DNA of 56,483 nucleotides from an uncultured Candidatus Saccharibacteria bacterium. Its GTDB lineage: Bacteria > Patescibacteriota > Saccharimonadia > Saccharimonadales > Saccharimonadaceae. The notes under the pieces are model-generated. The model saw only the letters and a program-made list of their open reading frames with translations, did not search any database and was not told the origin of the DNA. The stretch covers positions 93,965 through 150,447 of the forward strand of contig CANENS010000001.1 of NCBI GenBank assembly GCA_947428935.1, written 5' to 3'. The position numbers and the translations under genes were made by a program. This document shows positions 8,009 to 16,183 of this stretch, one piece after another; the stretch's first letter is position 1, and every line of letters begins with the position of its first letter.

Positions 8009-8848
8009 ATGAAAGTTGCAGTTGTCGGATTTTGGGGAGATGTACAAAGGTATGCTAGCCAGTTATTAATGTTTGATGGTTGCGTGGATGATCCAACTAG
8101 TATGCGCACGTGCTCGATCGTATGGCCGATTGAGCGAAATAGCGAACTGGAAAAACAAATTATTTATAATGCTTCACATAGCCGTTGGCATCAAGTTGCA
8201 GTTGATTTGAACGAAATGATTGAACGGATGCAAGATTTGCAACCGGCTGTCACCCATGTGGCGTTAGCTTCTTGCTGGTTACAAAGTGCATTGCCGGATT
8301 TAAAGCATCTCTTAAAGTTGCCAGTCATAGCGATGGCTGATAGCGTGCGGCAGTTTCTCATGTTGCGTTTTAACTGTATGGATGTGCGAAGGATTGGTGT
8401 TGTTGGTTTTTTGGCTTCGAATCGTATCCTCGGCTTGGATTCTGATGAATCTTTTACGAACCAGTTGGCTCGTCATTTTCCGTTGGCGATTGGTGGTAAG
8501 GATTGGTTCGAACTGACTTCTTTGCTAGGAAAAGACTTGTCGCCAAAAAGAATACGAACACGTAATTTGAGAAAACTTCGTAGTTTTGCCAAGGAGCAAA
8601 AAATTTCGACTCTTATTCTAGCTGATATTGGGGCAGAGCGCTATTTTCTGGGATTATCGAAAAAGGAATACCGTGCTTTATCTTACCGAGTTGAGCGTCG
8701 GCGAGAACTTTATCAAAAGTTGGAACATAATTCGCTTTGGCCGCATCGTAGTAATAGCTCGGAAAGAGTTGTTTTAGTATCGGCGGAGCAAGTCCATATT
8801 GATGCGATTCGGCAGTTATGCTTAGACTGTATTGAAGAATCAGATTAA
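8009..8848 (+). CDS. Aspartate/glutamate racemase-fold protein, probably catalytically altered
   Basis: 279 residues. The layout suggests the Asp/Glu racemase superfamily: an N-terminal strand MKVAVVGFWG, a first active-site-like loop LASCWLQSALPDL (about 86-98) with one cysteine, then PVIAMADSVRQFL and the mid-protein strand RIGVVGFLASNRI. The second half should have a GCTE-type loop with the partner cysteine, but the matching place reads LILADIGAERYFL and has none. True racemases use two cysteines, so this copy may do other chemistry or be regulatory. A very strong AGGAGG site precedes the ATG. No partner gene is adjacent. The family call is moderate. Confidence 0.5.
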   Translation: MKVAVVGFWGDVQRYASQLLMFDGCVDDPTSMRTCSIVWPIERNSELEKQIIYNASHSRWHQVAVDLNEMIERMQDLQPAVTHVALASCWLQSALPDLKHLLKLPVIAMADSVRQFLMLRFNCMDVRRIGVVGFLASNRILGLDSDESFTNQLARHFPLAIGGKDWFELTSLLGKDLSPKRIRTRNLRKLRSFAKEQKISTLILADIGAERYFLGLSKKEYRALSYRVERRRELYQKLEHNSLWPHRSNSSERVVLVSAEQVHIDAIRQLCLDCIEESD

Positions 8849-8859
8849 GTGTTCAATCT

Positions 8860-8906
8860 ATTGTCCGAATCTAATTTCCCGAGGTTTTGTTTCGGGGATG
8901 TGGACT
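8860..8906 (+). repeat. Repeat element copy 1 (hairpin with GGGGATGTGGA tail)
   Basis: ATTGTCC, a 9-base AT-rich stretch, then a CCCGA/TCGGG hairpin and the tail GGGGATGTGGA. A second copy with the same parts lies at 48161-48210. Both follow the end of a plus-strand gene or operon. Confidence 0.6.
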
Positions 8907-8931
8907 ATCTTTTCAGTTTATCATTAAGGCT

Positions 8932-8951
8932 AGCCCCCAGTTTTGGGGGCT
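8932..8951. other. Hairpin between convergent genes
   Basis: AGCCCCCA and TGGGGGCT form an 8-bp stem with a 4-base loop. It separates convergent genes but lacks a T-run on both strands, so at best it is a weak bidirectional terminator. Confidence 0.45.
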
Positions 8952-8961
8952 GAGTGCATGG

Positions 8962-9771
8962 TTACTTCTTATATAAAATAGCTGTAGTACTTGCTTCAAG
9001 CGAGTGCTCGGGGTTATAAAAATTCATAGCAAAGATATTGGCTGCCAATTGTCCAGACCAAAGCGTGATAGGCGAATAAGACGTGTCGGCTAGGTGTGTG
9101 CTAGTGACTTTTCCTTGCGTTGCAACAATAATCGACCCCTCATGGAACGTAATAATAGTAGTAGGATAAGTAAGTGAAAATTTATGTAGGGTTTCAATAA
9201 TTGGAATTAGCGGCTGCGATAAGAGAATCATTTTTGGATAATAAATTGTGCGGCAAATTTTTTGTAATTGTAAAACTGAAGCCATGATGAAAGTTCTCGG
9301 GCGTATGAGAATATTAGCGATTTCTGGAGTTAATAAGTCTACGGCGTCTCGCGTAATGAAGAGTATTTTTGACTCTGAACTGCGCGTTATAGCTTCATTA
9401 ATTGCGATTGCAGTGACGGCGTTTTTGGATAAATCACCGATCAAAAGGGTGGCTTCTTCAAAAGCGGAATTTAGCGTAGGGGACTTATCGAAAGAGCCAC
9501 TGCTAGTGGAAGGGCAAAAATTGAGAGACGATATTGGCGGTAATTTGTTCCGCACATCGTCTGGTAAAAAAGTTTTGATACTTTCGAAAGGAAAATTATG
9601 TCCTAAAAATTCGCTGATTTGGATAACGGTGGTAAGATTTTGACTATTGCCACCCACGATTGAGATGTGGCCGGTTTTGCGCTCTGGAATATTCCAGCTG
9701 AGGTCGGAAAAAAGCGGTTGATTTTGCTTTTGCCAATAAGACAAATTATCGTTGACTGGTGCAAAAGCCAT
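8962..9771 (-). CDS. Ribokinase-fold protein, resembles NAD(P)H-hydrate dehydratase, degenerate
   Basis: 269 residues from the ATG at 9771, one base after the xth stop and with GGAG 10 bases upstream; a longer frame starts at 9795 inside xth. The order of features recalls the carbohydrate-kinase-like ADP/ATP-dependent NAD(P)HX dehydratase: KTGHISIVGGNSQN near the N-terminus, an LLIGDLSKNAV strand-turn, LTPEIANIL in the middle, and ITLWSGQLAANIF near the C-terminus. The usual catalytic Asp/Gly-rich loop near the end is not clear, and overall similarity is weak. If right, it repairs damaged NAD(P)H in the cytoplasm. It is in an operon with xth. Confidence 0.35.
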   Translation of the reverse strand: MAFAPVNDNLSYWQKQNQPLFSDLSWNIPERKTGHISIVGGNSQNLTTVIQISEFLGHNFPFESIKTFLPDDVRNKLPPISSLNFCPSTSSGSFDKSPTLNSAFEEATLLIGDLSKNAVTAIAINEAITRSSESKILFITRDAVDLLTPEIANILIRPRTFIMASVLQLQKICRTIYYPKMILLSQPLIPIIETLHKFSLTYPTTIITFHEGSIIVATQGKVTSTHLADTSYSPITLWSGQLAANIFAMNFYNPEHSLEASTTAILYKK

Positions 9772-9772
9772 G

Positions 9773-10588
9773 TCAATTTTGCTCCGAATTATCAAAATCT
9801 AATTCGATTGAAATTGGGCAATGATCTGAACCGAGAAACTCTTCATAGATTTCAGCCTTTTTGATATGAGGATAGAGGTCTTTTGATACGAAGAAATAAT
9901 CGATTCGCCAACCAATATTCCGTTCGCGCGCTTTGGCATAGTGTGACCACCAAGTATAACGTTGTTGGTCTGGATGTTGGGCTCGAAACGTATCGATGAA
10001 TCCGGCTGCAAGCAAGTTGCTAATTCCCTGACGTTCTTCTCTTGTGAAGCCGGCAGCATTGTGATTTTGCTTCGGTCGAGCTAAGTCGATTTCGGTATGG
10101 GCAGCGTTGAAATCACCGCAAACAATGATCGGTTTTTGTTTTTCTAACTCTTTGAGATACTGCAGTAAAATTGGATCCCAGTACTTTGCTCGTAGATTCA
10201 AGCGGGAAAGATCTGGTTTTGTATTTGGTGTATAGACGTTGACTAGAAAAAATTTTTTGAATTCGGCGGCCTGTACGCGACCTTCCTGGTTTGGATCGCC
10301 GTATTGATCTTTGAGTGAATCGCAGCTGATTTCGAGATTTGTGGCAAAGCCGTTTTGGATCGACTGGGGGGTGATTTTGGAAAAAATCGCGGTGCCCGAA
10401 TAGCCTGGACGCTCGGCACTATTCCAAAATTCTTCGTATTCCGGAAAATCTGGTTTGACTTGATCCGGCTTAGCCTTAATTTCTTGCAGGCATAAAATAT
10501 CAGGTTCAGTTTTTTTGATCAATTCGCGTAAAGCTCCCTTTTTGATGACGGCGCGCAGGCCATTAATATTCCAGGAATAAATTTTCAT
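9773..10588 (-). CDS. xth: Exodeoxyribonuclease III (AP endonuclease)
   Basis: 271 residues from the ATG at 10588 (MKIYSWNINGLRAV). It cuts DNA at abasic sites and removes 3' blocks in base-excision repair. The Mg-binding and catalytic residues of the family are present: NINGLRA, CLQEIKA (Glu), NVYTPN, GDFNAAHTEIDLARP, and the terminal GSDHCPISIEL (Asp-His). A longer frame to 10633 lacks homology and includes the promoter. The -10 TATAAT (10595-10600) is exactly 6 bases before the ATG, so the mRNA should be leaderless. The ribokinase-fold gene follows at once. Confidence 0.96.
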   Translation of the reverse strand: MKIYSWNINGLRAVIKKGALRELIKKTEPDILCLQEIKAKPDQVKPDFPEYEEFWNSAERPGYSGTAIFSKITPQSIQNGFATNLEISCDSLKDQYGDPNQEGRVQAAEFKKFFLVNVYTPNTKPDLSRLNLRAKYWDPILLQYLKELEKQKPIIVCGDFNAAHTEIDLARPKQNHNAAGFTREERQGISNLLAAGFIDTFRAQHPDQQRYTWWSHYAKARERNIGWRIDYFFVSKDLYPHIKKAEIYEEFLGSDHCPISIELDFDNSEQN

Positions 10589-10594
10589 ATTTCT

Positions 10595-10600
10595 ATTATA
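10595..10600 (-). promoter_or_regulatory. -10 box of leaderless xth transcript
   Basis: TATAAT on the minus strand, then AGAAAT and the ATG. The predicted start site is the A of the start codon. Confidence 0.7.
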
Positions 10601-10643
10601 GTATGTCTGACGAAATAGTGGGCGAAATTGCAACGCGCATGCT

Positions 10644-10669
10644 AAAAACCTCCGGCGAGTAACCGGAGG
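10644..10669 (-). terminator. Terminator of orphan gene 10679-11047
   Basis: On the minus strand CCTCCGG-TTACTCG-CCGGAGG is followed by TTTTTAG. It closes the orphan unit before the xth promoter. Confidence 0.9.
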
Positions 10670-10678
10670 CGGGTGAAC

Positions 10679-11047
10679 TTAGTTCATATTGTATACTTCG
10701 CGGATTATGCTGCACGCTTGACGATAGTCCATTTCTAGCGTACCGAAGGGTGTGTTTAGCAGATAATCCTCGGCATCTATCGTTCGATACTGCACGCAGA
10801 AGTTGACTAAAGTACATTCGGAACTTCCAAATTCCAGCATCAGTAGCAACAGAAATGGATCGTCGAGCTCGCTAGCTACCAGGTCCATAGCTTGTTGCAG
10901 CATTCGCAATTGTTTGTGATTTGGTATCTGCTCAGCCCCTACGATTTCGCAATAGCTGTACTTGGTTGCCTTGATGCGACCTATCCGAGCCGGAGATTTG
11001 CAAAATTCTTCTACATCCATTTTTTGAAAGTTCTTAATATTTTTCAT
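10679..11047 (-). CDS. Lineage-specific protein of unknown function
   Basis: 122 residues from the ATG at 11047 (MKNIKNFQKMDVEEF), set by an excellent AAAGGAGGGA site; the frame opens further upstream but that part covers the leader and promoter. The protein is mostly helical and acidic, with the segment QLRMLQQAMDLVASELDDPFLLLLMLEFGSS (about 55-85) and five cysteines. No signal peptide or membrane helix. No family recognised. It forms its own transcription unit between smpB and xth and shares promoter, leader hairpin and ribosome site with the lipoprotein gene at 40103-41059. Confidence 0.65.
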   Translation of the reverse strand: MKNIKNFQKMDVEEFCKSPARIGRIKATKYSYCEIVGAEQIPNHKQLRMLQQAMDLVASELDDPFLLLLMLEFGSSECTLVNFCVQYRTIDAEDYLLNTPFGTLEMDYRQACSIIREVYNMN

Positions 11048-11084
11048 CCTTTCCCTCCTTTGATGAAAAAAACAATAATTATTC

Positions 11085-11115
11085 GCACCATCTCTTAACA
11101 AATCTAATAAGGTGC
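11085..11115 (-). promoter_or_regulatory. Conserved leader hairpin of orphan gene 10679
   Basis: In the 5' leader, GCACCTT and GGTGC pair around an AT-rich loop. The same hairpin with similar flanks occurs in the leader of the lipoprotein gene (41099-41137), although the encoded proteins are unrelated. Confidence 0.6.
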
Positions 11116-11146
11116 AAGTTTGAGCCTCAAAAGACCCTATACTTCT

Positions 11147-11175
11147 ATTATAGCACACATGATCAAAAAAGTCAA
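11147..11175 (-). promoter_or_regulatory. GTGTGC-type promoter of orphan gene 10679
   Basis: Minus strand: TTGACT (11170-11175), 17-bp spacer ending in GTGTGC, TATAAT (11147-11152). It matches the promoters at 13754, 41171 and 44298 almost base for base. About 70 bases further upstream lies TTGTCAAGGCTTTTGT, also found upstream of the 43514 gene. Confidence 0.8.
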
Positions 11176-11316
11176 AGTTTTGTATAAATATTTTGTTCAA
11201 TTTTATGTATTTTTGTTGAAAATGTTGCTGATTTTACGACAAAAGCCTTGACAAAGGTAGCCTCAAAAAACTCGCATTTTAACCAATTCTCGTGAAGAGT
11301 GTCTTTGTTCCAAATA

Positions 11317-11733
11317 TTAAAAACTTTTTTCGCGGTCGAGGTCGCGTTTTTTGATGGCTTCGCGTTTATCGTATTTTTTCTTACTTTTGCCGGTGGCGAT
11401 GACTAGTTTAATATAACGTCCTCCGGCTAGTAGCCGCACTGGTACGATTTGCATACCGTCCTGTTTGGCGCGAGCGAGAGCAAGAAGTTGTTTTTTGGTG
11501 GCGAGTAATTTAATATTGCGTTCGGTATCAGCACCCAGCGTCAGGTTATTAAGCCAAGCTTCGTTATTTCGTAGAGTAACGAAGCTACCTTTAAGTTGAA
11601 CATGATGGTCTCGAATCAAGCGCACTTCGGGACCAGTTAAGACCATACCGCAGTTGATTTCTTCCTCGAGCTGATAGTCATAGGATGCACGACGGTTGAC
11701 GGCAATGTGGGAGGGCGTTTTCTTTTTCTTCAT
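11317..11733 (-). CDS. smpB: SsrA-binding protein
   Basis: 138 residues from the ATG at 11733 (MKKKKTPSHIAVNRRA). It binds tmRNA and helps free stalled ribosomes. The family landmarks are clear: NRRASYDYQLEEEINCGMVL, LTGPEVRLIRDHHVQLKGSFV, EAWLNNL, and the basic C-terminal tail YDKREAIKKRDLDREKSF. A longer frame to 11886 crosses the divergent promoter and is not used. A TATAAT box lies 7 bases before the ATG, so the mRNA is leaderless or nearly so. It is divergent from the GT4 gene at 11821. Confidence 0.97.
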   Translation of the reverse strand: MKKKKTPSHIAVNRRASYDYQLEEEINCGMVLTGPEVRLIRDHHVQLKGSFVTLRNNEAWLNNLTLGADTERNIKLLATKKQLLALARAKQDGMQIVPVRLLAGGRYIKLVIATGKSKKKYDKREAIKKRDLDREKSF

Positions 11734-11740
11734 TAAATTT

Positions 11741-11814
11741 ATTATAACAGATTTGCTTGTTATGTACCATTTTTCGCTCAAAAACAGCCAAAAGTGGCGA
11801 TTTTGTGTTATAAT
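11741..11814. promoter_or_regulatory. Divergent leaderless promoters of smpB and the GT4 gene
   Basis: Minus-strand TATAAT at 11741-11746 lies 7 bases from the smpB ATG; plus-strand TATAAT at 11809-11814 lies 6 bases from the GT4 ATG at 11821. The two -10 boxes are about 60 bp apart, so RNA polymerase binding at one could affect the other. Confidence 0.65.
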
Positions 11815-11820
11815 ATAGAT

Positions 11821-13116
11821 ATGCGTATTGCAATAACTTCCGATTTGTATTACCCGATGACGAATGGAGTAGCGGTTTTTGCACATAATTTGGCGAAGGG
11901 GCTAGCTAAACAGGGGCATGAAGTATTGGTAATCTGCCCGAGTTTTAATGGCCGTAAGCATCGAGTGCGTCGAGATGGGGTGACCACGGTGTATTTGCGG
12001 TCGATTCGTTTTCCTTTTTATCCTGATCAGATTAATAAAGTGCCAGAAGGTAGAGAATTTTTAGGTTTACCGCTGCCGCGGCTAGCGTATCGCTATGGGC
12101 TTTGGATTACGGTGGATCCTTATCCGGAAGTAAAAAAAGCTTTACAGAAGTTTCGGCCGGATGTAATCCATAATCAAACTGCGGAGATGGTAGCAATTGC
12201 AGTGCGGCGTTATGCTAAAAAAAATAATGTGCCGTTGGTTAGCACTGGACATGCATATCCTGATAATTTGACTAGCCAATTGAAATTCTTGAGGCCGCTG
12301 AAGAAGCCGCTGGACAAAGTTTTGCGAGCTTATATGGCAAGTTTTTTGAAACATTCGGAGTACGCGACTATGCCGACTGAAATGGCGATTGAGGATTTGG
12401 TACCAAAGAATCGTAAACGCTTTAACGTGCCGGTTGAGCCGCTTTCGAACGGGGTTGACTTGGCGAAATTTGGCCCGGGGCAGGCGCCGATGCGGATTTA
12501 TCGTAAATATCATCTGCCGAAGGATCGCCCGATTGTACTCTATGTTGGGCGGGTCGATCCGGAGAAAAGTTTGGGGCAGGTGGTGACGGCCTTTTCGGCG
12601 GTTTTAGAAGAAGTGCCGGAGGCGTTGCTGGTGATCGTAGGCGACGGCACTGATCGACGGCATTTGATTGACTTGGCGCGGGCTTTGGGGATTAGTGAAT
12701 CGGTAAAATTCCCCGGTCGGATTATGCCGCCAGATATTATGGAGATTTATCGCACCGCAACCTTGTTTGTGACGGCGAGCGAGACTGAGACTCAAGGAAT
12801 TGTTTTGATCGAGGCGGCGGCGACTGGCCTACCCTTAGTGGCGGTGGACGCAGGGGCCGTGCGTGAACTCTGTCAAAATCGGCGCAATGGAATTTTGTGC
12901 CGGCCACAGGATCTTTTGGGCATGACTGAGGCGATGGTGCAGCTTTTGCAAAACTCTAAGTTGCGCAAGCAATATGGCGTACAAAGCCTCGAAATTGCAA
13001 AGCTACATGATCTGAACCGGACCTTGCGCCGTTTTACGGAGATTTATGGTGAGGCTATCAAGATGAAAGAAGAGCAGCTTCTGGCCGATAGTGGCGAAAA
13101 TGAAAAAAGAAATTAA
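11821..13116 (+). CDS. GT4-family glycosyltransferase, glycolipid-synthase type
   Basis: 431 residues from the ATG at 11821 (MRIAITSDLYYPMTNGVAVFAHNLAKGL). GT-B fold: N-terminal acceptor domain with the TNGV loop, HNQTAEMVAI and STGHAYPDN; C-terminal donor domain with LSNGVDLAKFGPG, VLYVGRVDPEKSL, IVGDGTDRRHL, FPGRIMPPDIMEIYR and the E-x7-E motif in TETQGIVLIEAAATGLPLV. This pattern is that of monoglucosyl-diacylglycerol and phosphatidylinositol mannosyl transferases, so a membrane glycolipid product is likely. The start was chosen over 11794 because a TATAAT box sits 6 bases before it. Confidence 0.88.
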   Translation: MRIAITSDLYYPMTNGVAVFAHNLAKGLAKQGHEVLVICPSFNGRKHRVRRDGVTTVYLRSIRFPFYPDQINKVPEGREFLGLPLPRLAYRYGLWITVDPYPEVKKALQKFRPDVIHNQTAEMVAIAVRRYAKKNNVPLVSTGHAYPDNLTSQLKFLRPLKKPLDKVLRAYMASFLKHSEYATMPTEMAIEDLVPKNRKRFNVPVEPLSNGVDLAKFGPGQAPMRIYRKYHLPKDRPIVLYVGRVDPEKSLGQVVTAFSAVLEEVPEALLVIVGDGTDRRHLIDLARALGISESVKFPGRIMPPDIMEIYRTATLFVTASETETQGIVLIEAAATGLPLVAVDAGAVRELCQNRRNGILCRPQDLLGMTEAMVQLLQNSKLRKQYGVQSLEIAKLHDLNRTLRRFTEIYGEAIKMKEEQLLADSGENEKRN

Positions 13117-13137
13117 AAACCGCCTCCGTAGAGGCGG
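13115..13137 (-). terminator. Terminator of orphan gene 13155-13679
   Basis: Minus strand: CCGCCTC-TACG-GAGGCGG then TTTTTAATT. It overlaps the very end of the convergent GT4 gene. Confidence 0.9.
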
Positions 13138-13154
13138 TGGAGGAGCGAGCGGAG

Positions 13155-13679
13155 TTACGACCAGTTGTAATAACTAGCACAGACGTCCGCCCGCCGAATG
13201 GCGACATGCAGGTTGGTCTCTCCGTAGATTTGCCAGAAAAACCGTATGTGCAGTGTTAAAAACAGTATCATAAACGCTATTCCTAGCAGCCGGCTTCCCA
13301 GGATTCCGTATAGCCAGAATTTCCAGACTAGAGCTCCTAACCAGAAGCAGATTCCGCAGATCAGACCCCACACTGCACCGCCGATCGCAGTTCTGTACTG
13401 ACCGTATTCATTGCGGAGCGCTTCTCGTAGCCCGCCATCTTCGAAGAGCGCTGAACAAAAGTCTTCGATATAGCTGCTACGATAGCGAAAGCTTTTCCAA
13501 ATGATACGGAAAAATATTGCAATCATCCCCAGCATTCCCCGGATTTGGGCTTCAGTAAAAAACCATGGCTTTTTGTTTGGTTTTTTCTGCTTATCCTTTT
13601 TTTCCTCCTCTTCCGCTGAGTTGCTCGCTCCTGAGCTGTTGAGCTTTTTGTTGACAAAGCTCGCAACGAGTTGCCACAT
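13155..13679 (-). CDS. Lineage-specific two-helix membrane protein
   Basis: 174 residues. The N-terminal 40 residues are charged and low complexity (EEEEKKDKQKKPNKKP). Two or three hydrophobic segments follow: about 48-62 (MLGMIAIFFRIIW), 100-125 (GGAVWGLICGICFWLGALVWKFW) and 130-150 (LLGIAFMILFLTLHI). The end is tryptophan/tyrosine-rich. No family is recognised. The ATG at 13679 is preceded by AAAGGGGGA. It is a stand-alone unit with the shared GTGTGC promoter and its own terminator. Confidence 0.65.
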   Translation of the reverse strand: MWQLVASFVNKKLNSSGASNSAEEEEKKDKQKKPNKKPWFFTEAQIRGMLGMIAIFFRIIWKSFRYRSSYIEDFCSALFEDGGLREALRNEYGQYRTAIGGAVWGLICGICFWLGALVWKFWLYGILGSRLLGIAFMILFLTLHIRFFWQIYGETNLHVAIRRADVCASYYNWS

Positions 13680-13753
13680 TTATATATTCCCCCTTTCTGT
13701 TCTTGGCTCAGACATGTCTACTCTTAACGTGCATGCCCAAGCCCCATGGTTCC

Positions 13754-13782
13754 ATTATAGCACACATTGTTGAAAAAGTCAA
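13754..13782 (-). promoter_or_regulatory. GTGTGC-type promoter of orphan gene 13155
   Basis: Minus strand: TTGACT (13777-13782), 17-bp spacer ending GTGTGC, TATAAT (13754-13759). The transcript has a leader of about 65 bases containing CCATGGGGC. Confidence 0.8.
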
Positions 13783-13843
13783 TATTTTTGCGTCAAAAAA
13801 GAATTTTATCACGTTTTTTTTGAGATAATTAATCATTCTTCCT

Positions 13844-14608
13844 TTAGAAAATGATATTTTTTAGAAATTGGAGGATTAGTTTGGTGGTTTCGAGTGGTTT
13901 TTCATAGTTGTGAAGGTGGCCGGTTTCTGGTAAGAATTCTAGCTGCGCATTGAGCCGACGTGCTAAATCTTCGGTTTGTTTTTTTGGTATGAGACGATCT
14001 TTGGTTCCGGCGATAATAAGGGTATTTTTCGCTATCGTAAAATCGCGCAAGCTGTATCGGGCGGAAAAAGCTGCAGCTTGATAGACTGCAGCTTTTGGTG
14101 CCTTTGTGGCGCTACTGCAGGCCTTAGTTTGTCGCATGGTATTGCGGAAGAGGGCGCGATCTTTGTGTGGAACGTAGAGGAAGCTGGTGGTGACATAGTC
14201 GACGATTGGGTTCGGAAGGTAGGCGGATAGCGGCGTCATAAGCTGGAGAGGTTTGGCTGGTGGTAAAGCGATTGGCGACATTAAAATTAGTTTGTCGTGT
14301 ATGGCTTCCGGGTAGAAACTGGCGGTAGCAGCGGCGATGGTTGACCCCATGGAATGGCCGATCAAAATTGGTTGTTGAATGTTTTGATCTTCAATATAAT
14401 CGCGAATATATTCTGCGTATTGTTCTGGAGTGTATTGCGGAAGCGTGTTGGCGCCACCGAAAGGCGGGATTGCTGGCACATATACCGAAAAATTAGCCGC
14501 TCGCAACAAATCGGCGATTTTGGCTAGTCCAACCGGTGCGCCACGGAAGCCATGAATCAGAATTATTTCGGGACGACTATGTTCCGCTTCGGTATCAAGT
14601 TCAGTCAT
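13844..14608 (-). CDS. Alpha/beta-hydrolase (esterase/lipase-like)
   Basis: 254 residues. The fold shows the oxyanion loop LIHGFRGAP (about 17-25), the nucleophile elbow GHSMGS with catalytic Ser, the acid in IIAGTKDRLIP and the terminal His in TGHLHNYE. It is probably a cytoplasmic carboxylesterase or monoacylglycerol lipase; the substrate cannot be told from sequence. An AAAGGGG site precedes the ATG. It follows the glutaredoxin gene by 27 bases and is likely co-transcribed with it. Confidence 0.85.
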   Translation of the reverse strand: MTELDTEAEHSRPEIILIHGFRGAPVGLAKIADLLRAANFSVYVPAIPPFGGANTLPQYTPEQYAEYIRDYIEDQNIQQPILIGHSMGSTIAAATASFYPEAIHDKLILMSPIALPPAKPLQLMTPLSAYLPNPIVDYVTTSFLYVPHKDRALFRNTMRQTKACSSATKAPKAAVYQAAAFSARYSLRDFTIAKNTLIIAGTKDRLIPKKQTEDLARRLNAQLEFLPETGHLHNYEKPLETTKLILQFLKNIIF

Positions 14609-14635
14609 GTTTTGTGACCCCTTTGGTATAGCTAA

Positions 14636-14872
14636 TCATGCAGCCTTCGATTCGCCATTGCCAAGAGAATTTTGCTGATCTTTAAGTGCCCGCTTGATGG
14701 CTGGGCGGTCAAAACCGACAATGCGTTCCCCATTTATCTCCGTGATTGGTACTGCTTGGATATCAGGCATATTGGAAGCGTCGATTTCCTCGTATTTGAT
14801 ATTTTGCTGGTCGAGCCAATCCATCAGCGCGTGACAGTATGGACAGGTTTTAGTGGTGTAAACTTTAATCAT
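14636..14872 (-). CDS. Glutaredoxin / NrdH-like redoxin
   Basis: 78 residues. The thioredoxin fold shows the dithiol CPYC at residues 10-13, the cis-Pro loop AVPITEING and the C-terminal GFDRPAIKRAL helix. It passes electrons to a reductase target such as ribonucleotide reductase. The extension after residue 68 is short and polar. TAAAAT (14879-14884) lies exactly 6 bases before the ATG, giving a leaderless mRNA. First gene of an operon with the hydrolase. Confidence 0.9.
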   Translation of the reverse strand: MIKVYTTKTCPYCHALMDWLDQQNIKYEEIDASNMPDIQAVPITEINGERIVGFDRPAIKRALKDQQNSLGNGESKAA

Positions 14873-14878
14873 AGCTTT

Positions 14879-14884
14879 ATTTTA
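14879..14884 (-). promoter_or_regulatory. -10 box of leaderless glutaredoxin transcript
   Basis: TAAAAT on the minus strand, 6 bases (AAAGCT) before the ATG. Confidence 0.6.
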
Positions 14885-14919
14885 GCACAGTTGTCTTTAA
14901 AATAGCCAAAATCTACTAA

Positions 14920-16122
14920 TTATTTCTTTGAGCTAAGTTTTTTGGCGGCGTCGAGTTGAGGATCGCGGCTATGATTGGCGTCGTCGTAGGTTAACTCGAC
15001 TTCAATATCCGGAGAAATTCCCTCGTGGTCGATTGAATTGCCCTTTGGTGTATACCAGCGCGCGGTGGTAACTTTAAGAATAGTATCTTTCGAGAGGTCT
15101 CGGAGGGTCTGAACTACGCCTTTACCGAAAGTTTTTTCGCCTAAAATAGTGGCCTTGCCGTAATCTTTGAGAGCACCAGCGGCAATTTCAGAAGCGGAGG
15201 CAGTGCCACTATTGACTAGGACGACGGTTGGAATATTAGCTAAGACTGCTTGATTGCGATTGGCGTAAGTTACTTCATCTTCGGCGCTGTGTTTGGATTT
15301 CTGGATCAAGACGGGCTCCCCGTTGATCCAGAGCGAGAGCAGATCCTTGGCTGCAGAAACGTAGCCGCCGCCATTGCTACGCAGGTCTAAAATTACCTTT
15401 TTGATATCGTGCTCGGCTAAGCGTTCTTTGATTAACTTTTGCACCATAGCGCCAGTGTCGTCGTCAAAACGTGTGACTGTAATAATAGCTGTGTCTCCGT
15501 CGTAATCGACATAGGCTGAGACATTGTTGATTTTTTCGCGTTTGAGGGTAAAGTCCTTTTCTTCGCTATCACGAACTACCGTGAGTTTTACATTGGTCCC
15601 TACCGCACCGCGCAGTTTAGTTGCGATTTCATCGGTCGTTTTGTCGTAGACTTCTTCATCGTCAACTTTATAAATAATGTCTCCGGCTTTGACTCCGGCT
15701 TTGATTGCGGGGTTATCGGGTAAGGTCCGGATAATGCGCACATACCCATCGCGTAGCCCCATTTCGATACCAATACCAGCACCCACATCCCCGTGAAGCG
15801 CGGCTTGATATTCCTTGGCTTCGTCGGCGCTCATATAGATCGTATATTCATCTCCAACTGCATCGACTAGTCCACGTTTGGCGCCTTCTATGATTGCGTT
15901 CTTATCGACTTCGCCGTCATATTCGGCAACCAGGGCCGAGTAAACTTCGTCCAGAGCTGACCAGTCGTTGGCTGAGGTCGAGCGAAACCCGAGATACGGT
16001 AAGATAGTGGTTGAGAGTGATTTCCAATTCAGCCCCACCACCAGACCTACTATGAGCGTAATAGCTCCTCCAACAATCGCGCCGCCAAGACTGACGCGTT
16101 TTTCTTCCCACTGTTTCGTCAT
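14920..16122 (-). CDS. S41 family C-terminal processing protease (CtpA-like)
   Basis: 400 residues. One N-terminal membrane anchor (about 13-38), a linker with the DEVYSALVAEYDGEVDKNAIIEGAKRGLV helix, a PDZ domain (about 105-190, GIGIEMGLRDGYVRI...IKAGVKAGDIIYKV) and the S41 protease domain with LDLRSNGGGYV, the nucleophile region NSGTASASEI and the catalytic lysine in GEKTFGKGVVQ. It should cut C-termini of exported proteins outside the membrane. Its position after the CHAP hydrolase suggests that hydrolase or its partners as substrates. TACAAT is exactly 6 bases before the ATG, so it also has its own leaderless promoter. Confidence 0.93.
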   Translation of the reverse strand: MTKQWEEKRVSLGGAIVGGAITLIVGLVVGLNWKSLSTTILPYLGFRSTSANDWSALDEVYSALVAEYDGEVDKNAIIEGAKRGLVDAVGDEYTIYMSADEAKEYQAALHGDVGAGIGIEMGLRDGYVRIIRTLPDNPAIKAGVKAGDIIYKVDDEEVYDKTTDEIATKLRGAVGTNVKLTVVRDSEEKDFTLKREKINNVSAYVDYDGDTAIITVTRFDDDTGAMVQKLIKERLAEHDIKKVILDLRSNGGGYVSAAKDLLSLWINGEPVLIQKSKHSAEDEVTYANRNQAVLANIPTVVLVNSGTASASEIAAGALKDYGKATILGEKTFGKGVVQTLRDLSKDTILKVTTARWYTPKGNSIDHEGISPDIEVELTYDDANHSRDPQLDAAKKLSSKK

Positions 16123-16128
16123 ACATCT

Positions 16129-16134
16129 ATTGTA
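16129..16134 (-). promoter_or_regulatory. -10 box of leaderless ctpA-like transcript
   Basis: TACAAT on the minus strand, then AGATGT and the ATG at 16122. Confidence 0.6.
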
Positions 16135-16183
16135 TCACGTTTTTGGCCAGATTGGCTGATTTTTTTGTGGCAGCTTACGGTTT

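Noticed and set aside
8932-8951. Intrinsic terminator between convergent genes
   Set aside because: The hairpin is strong but neither strand has a T-run; kept only as a hairpin.
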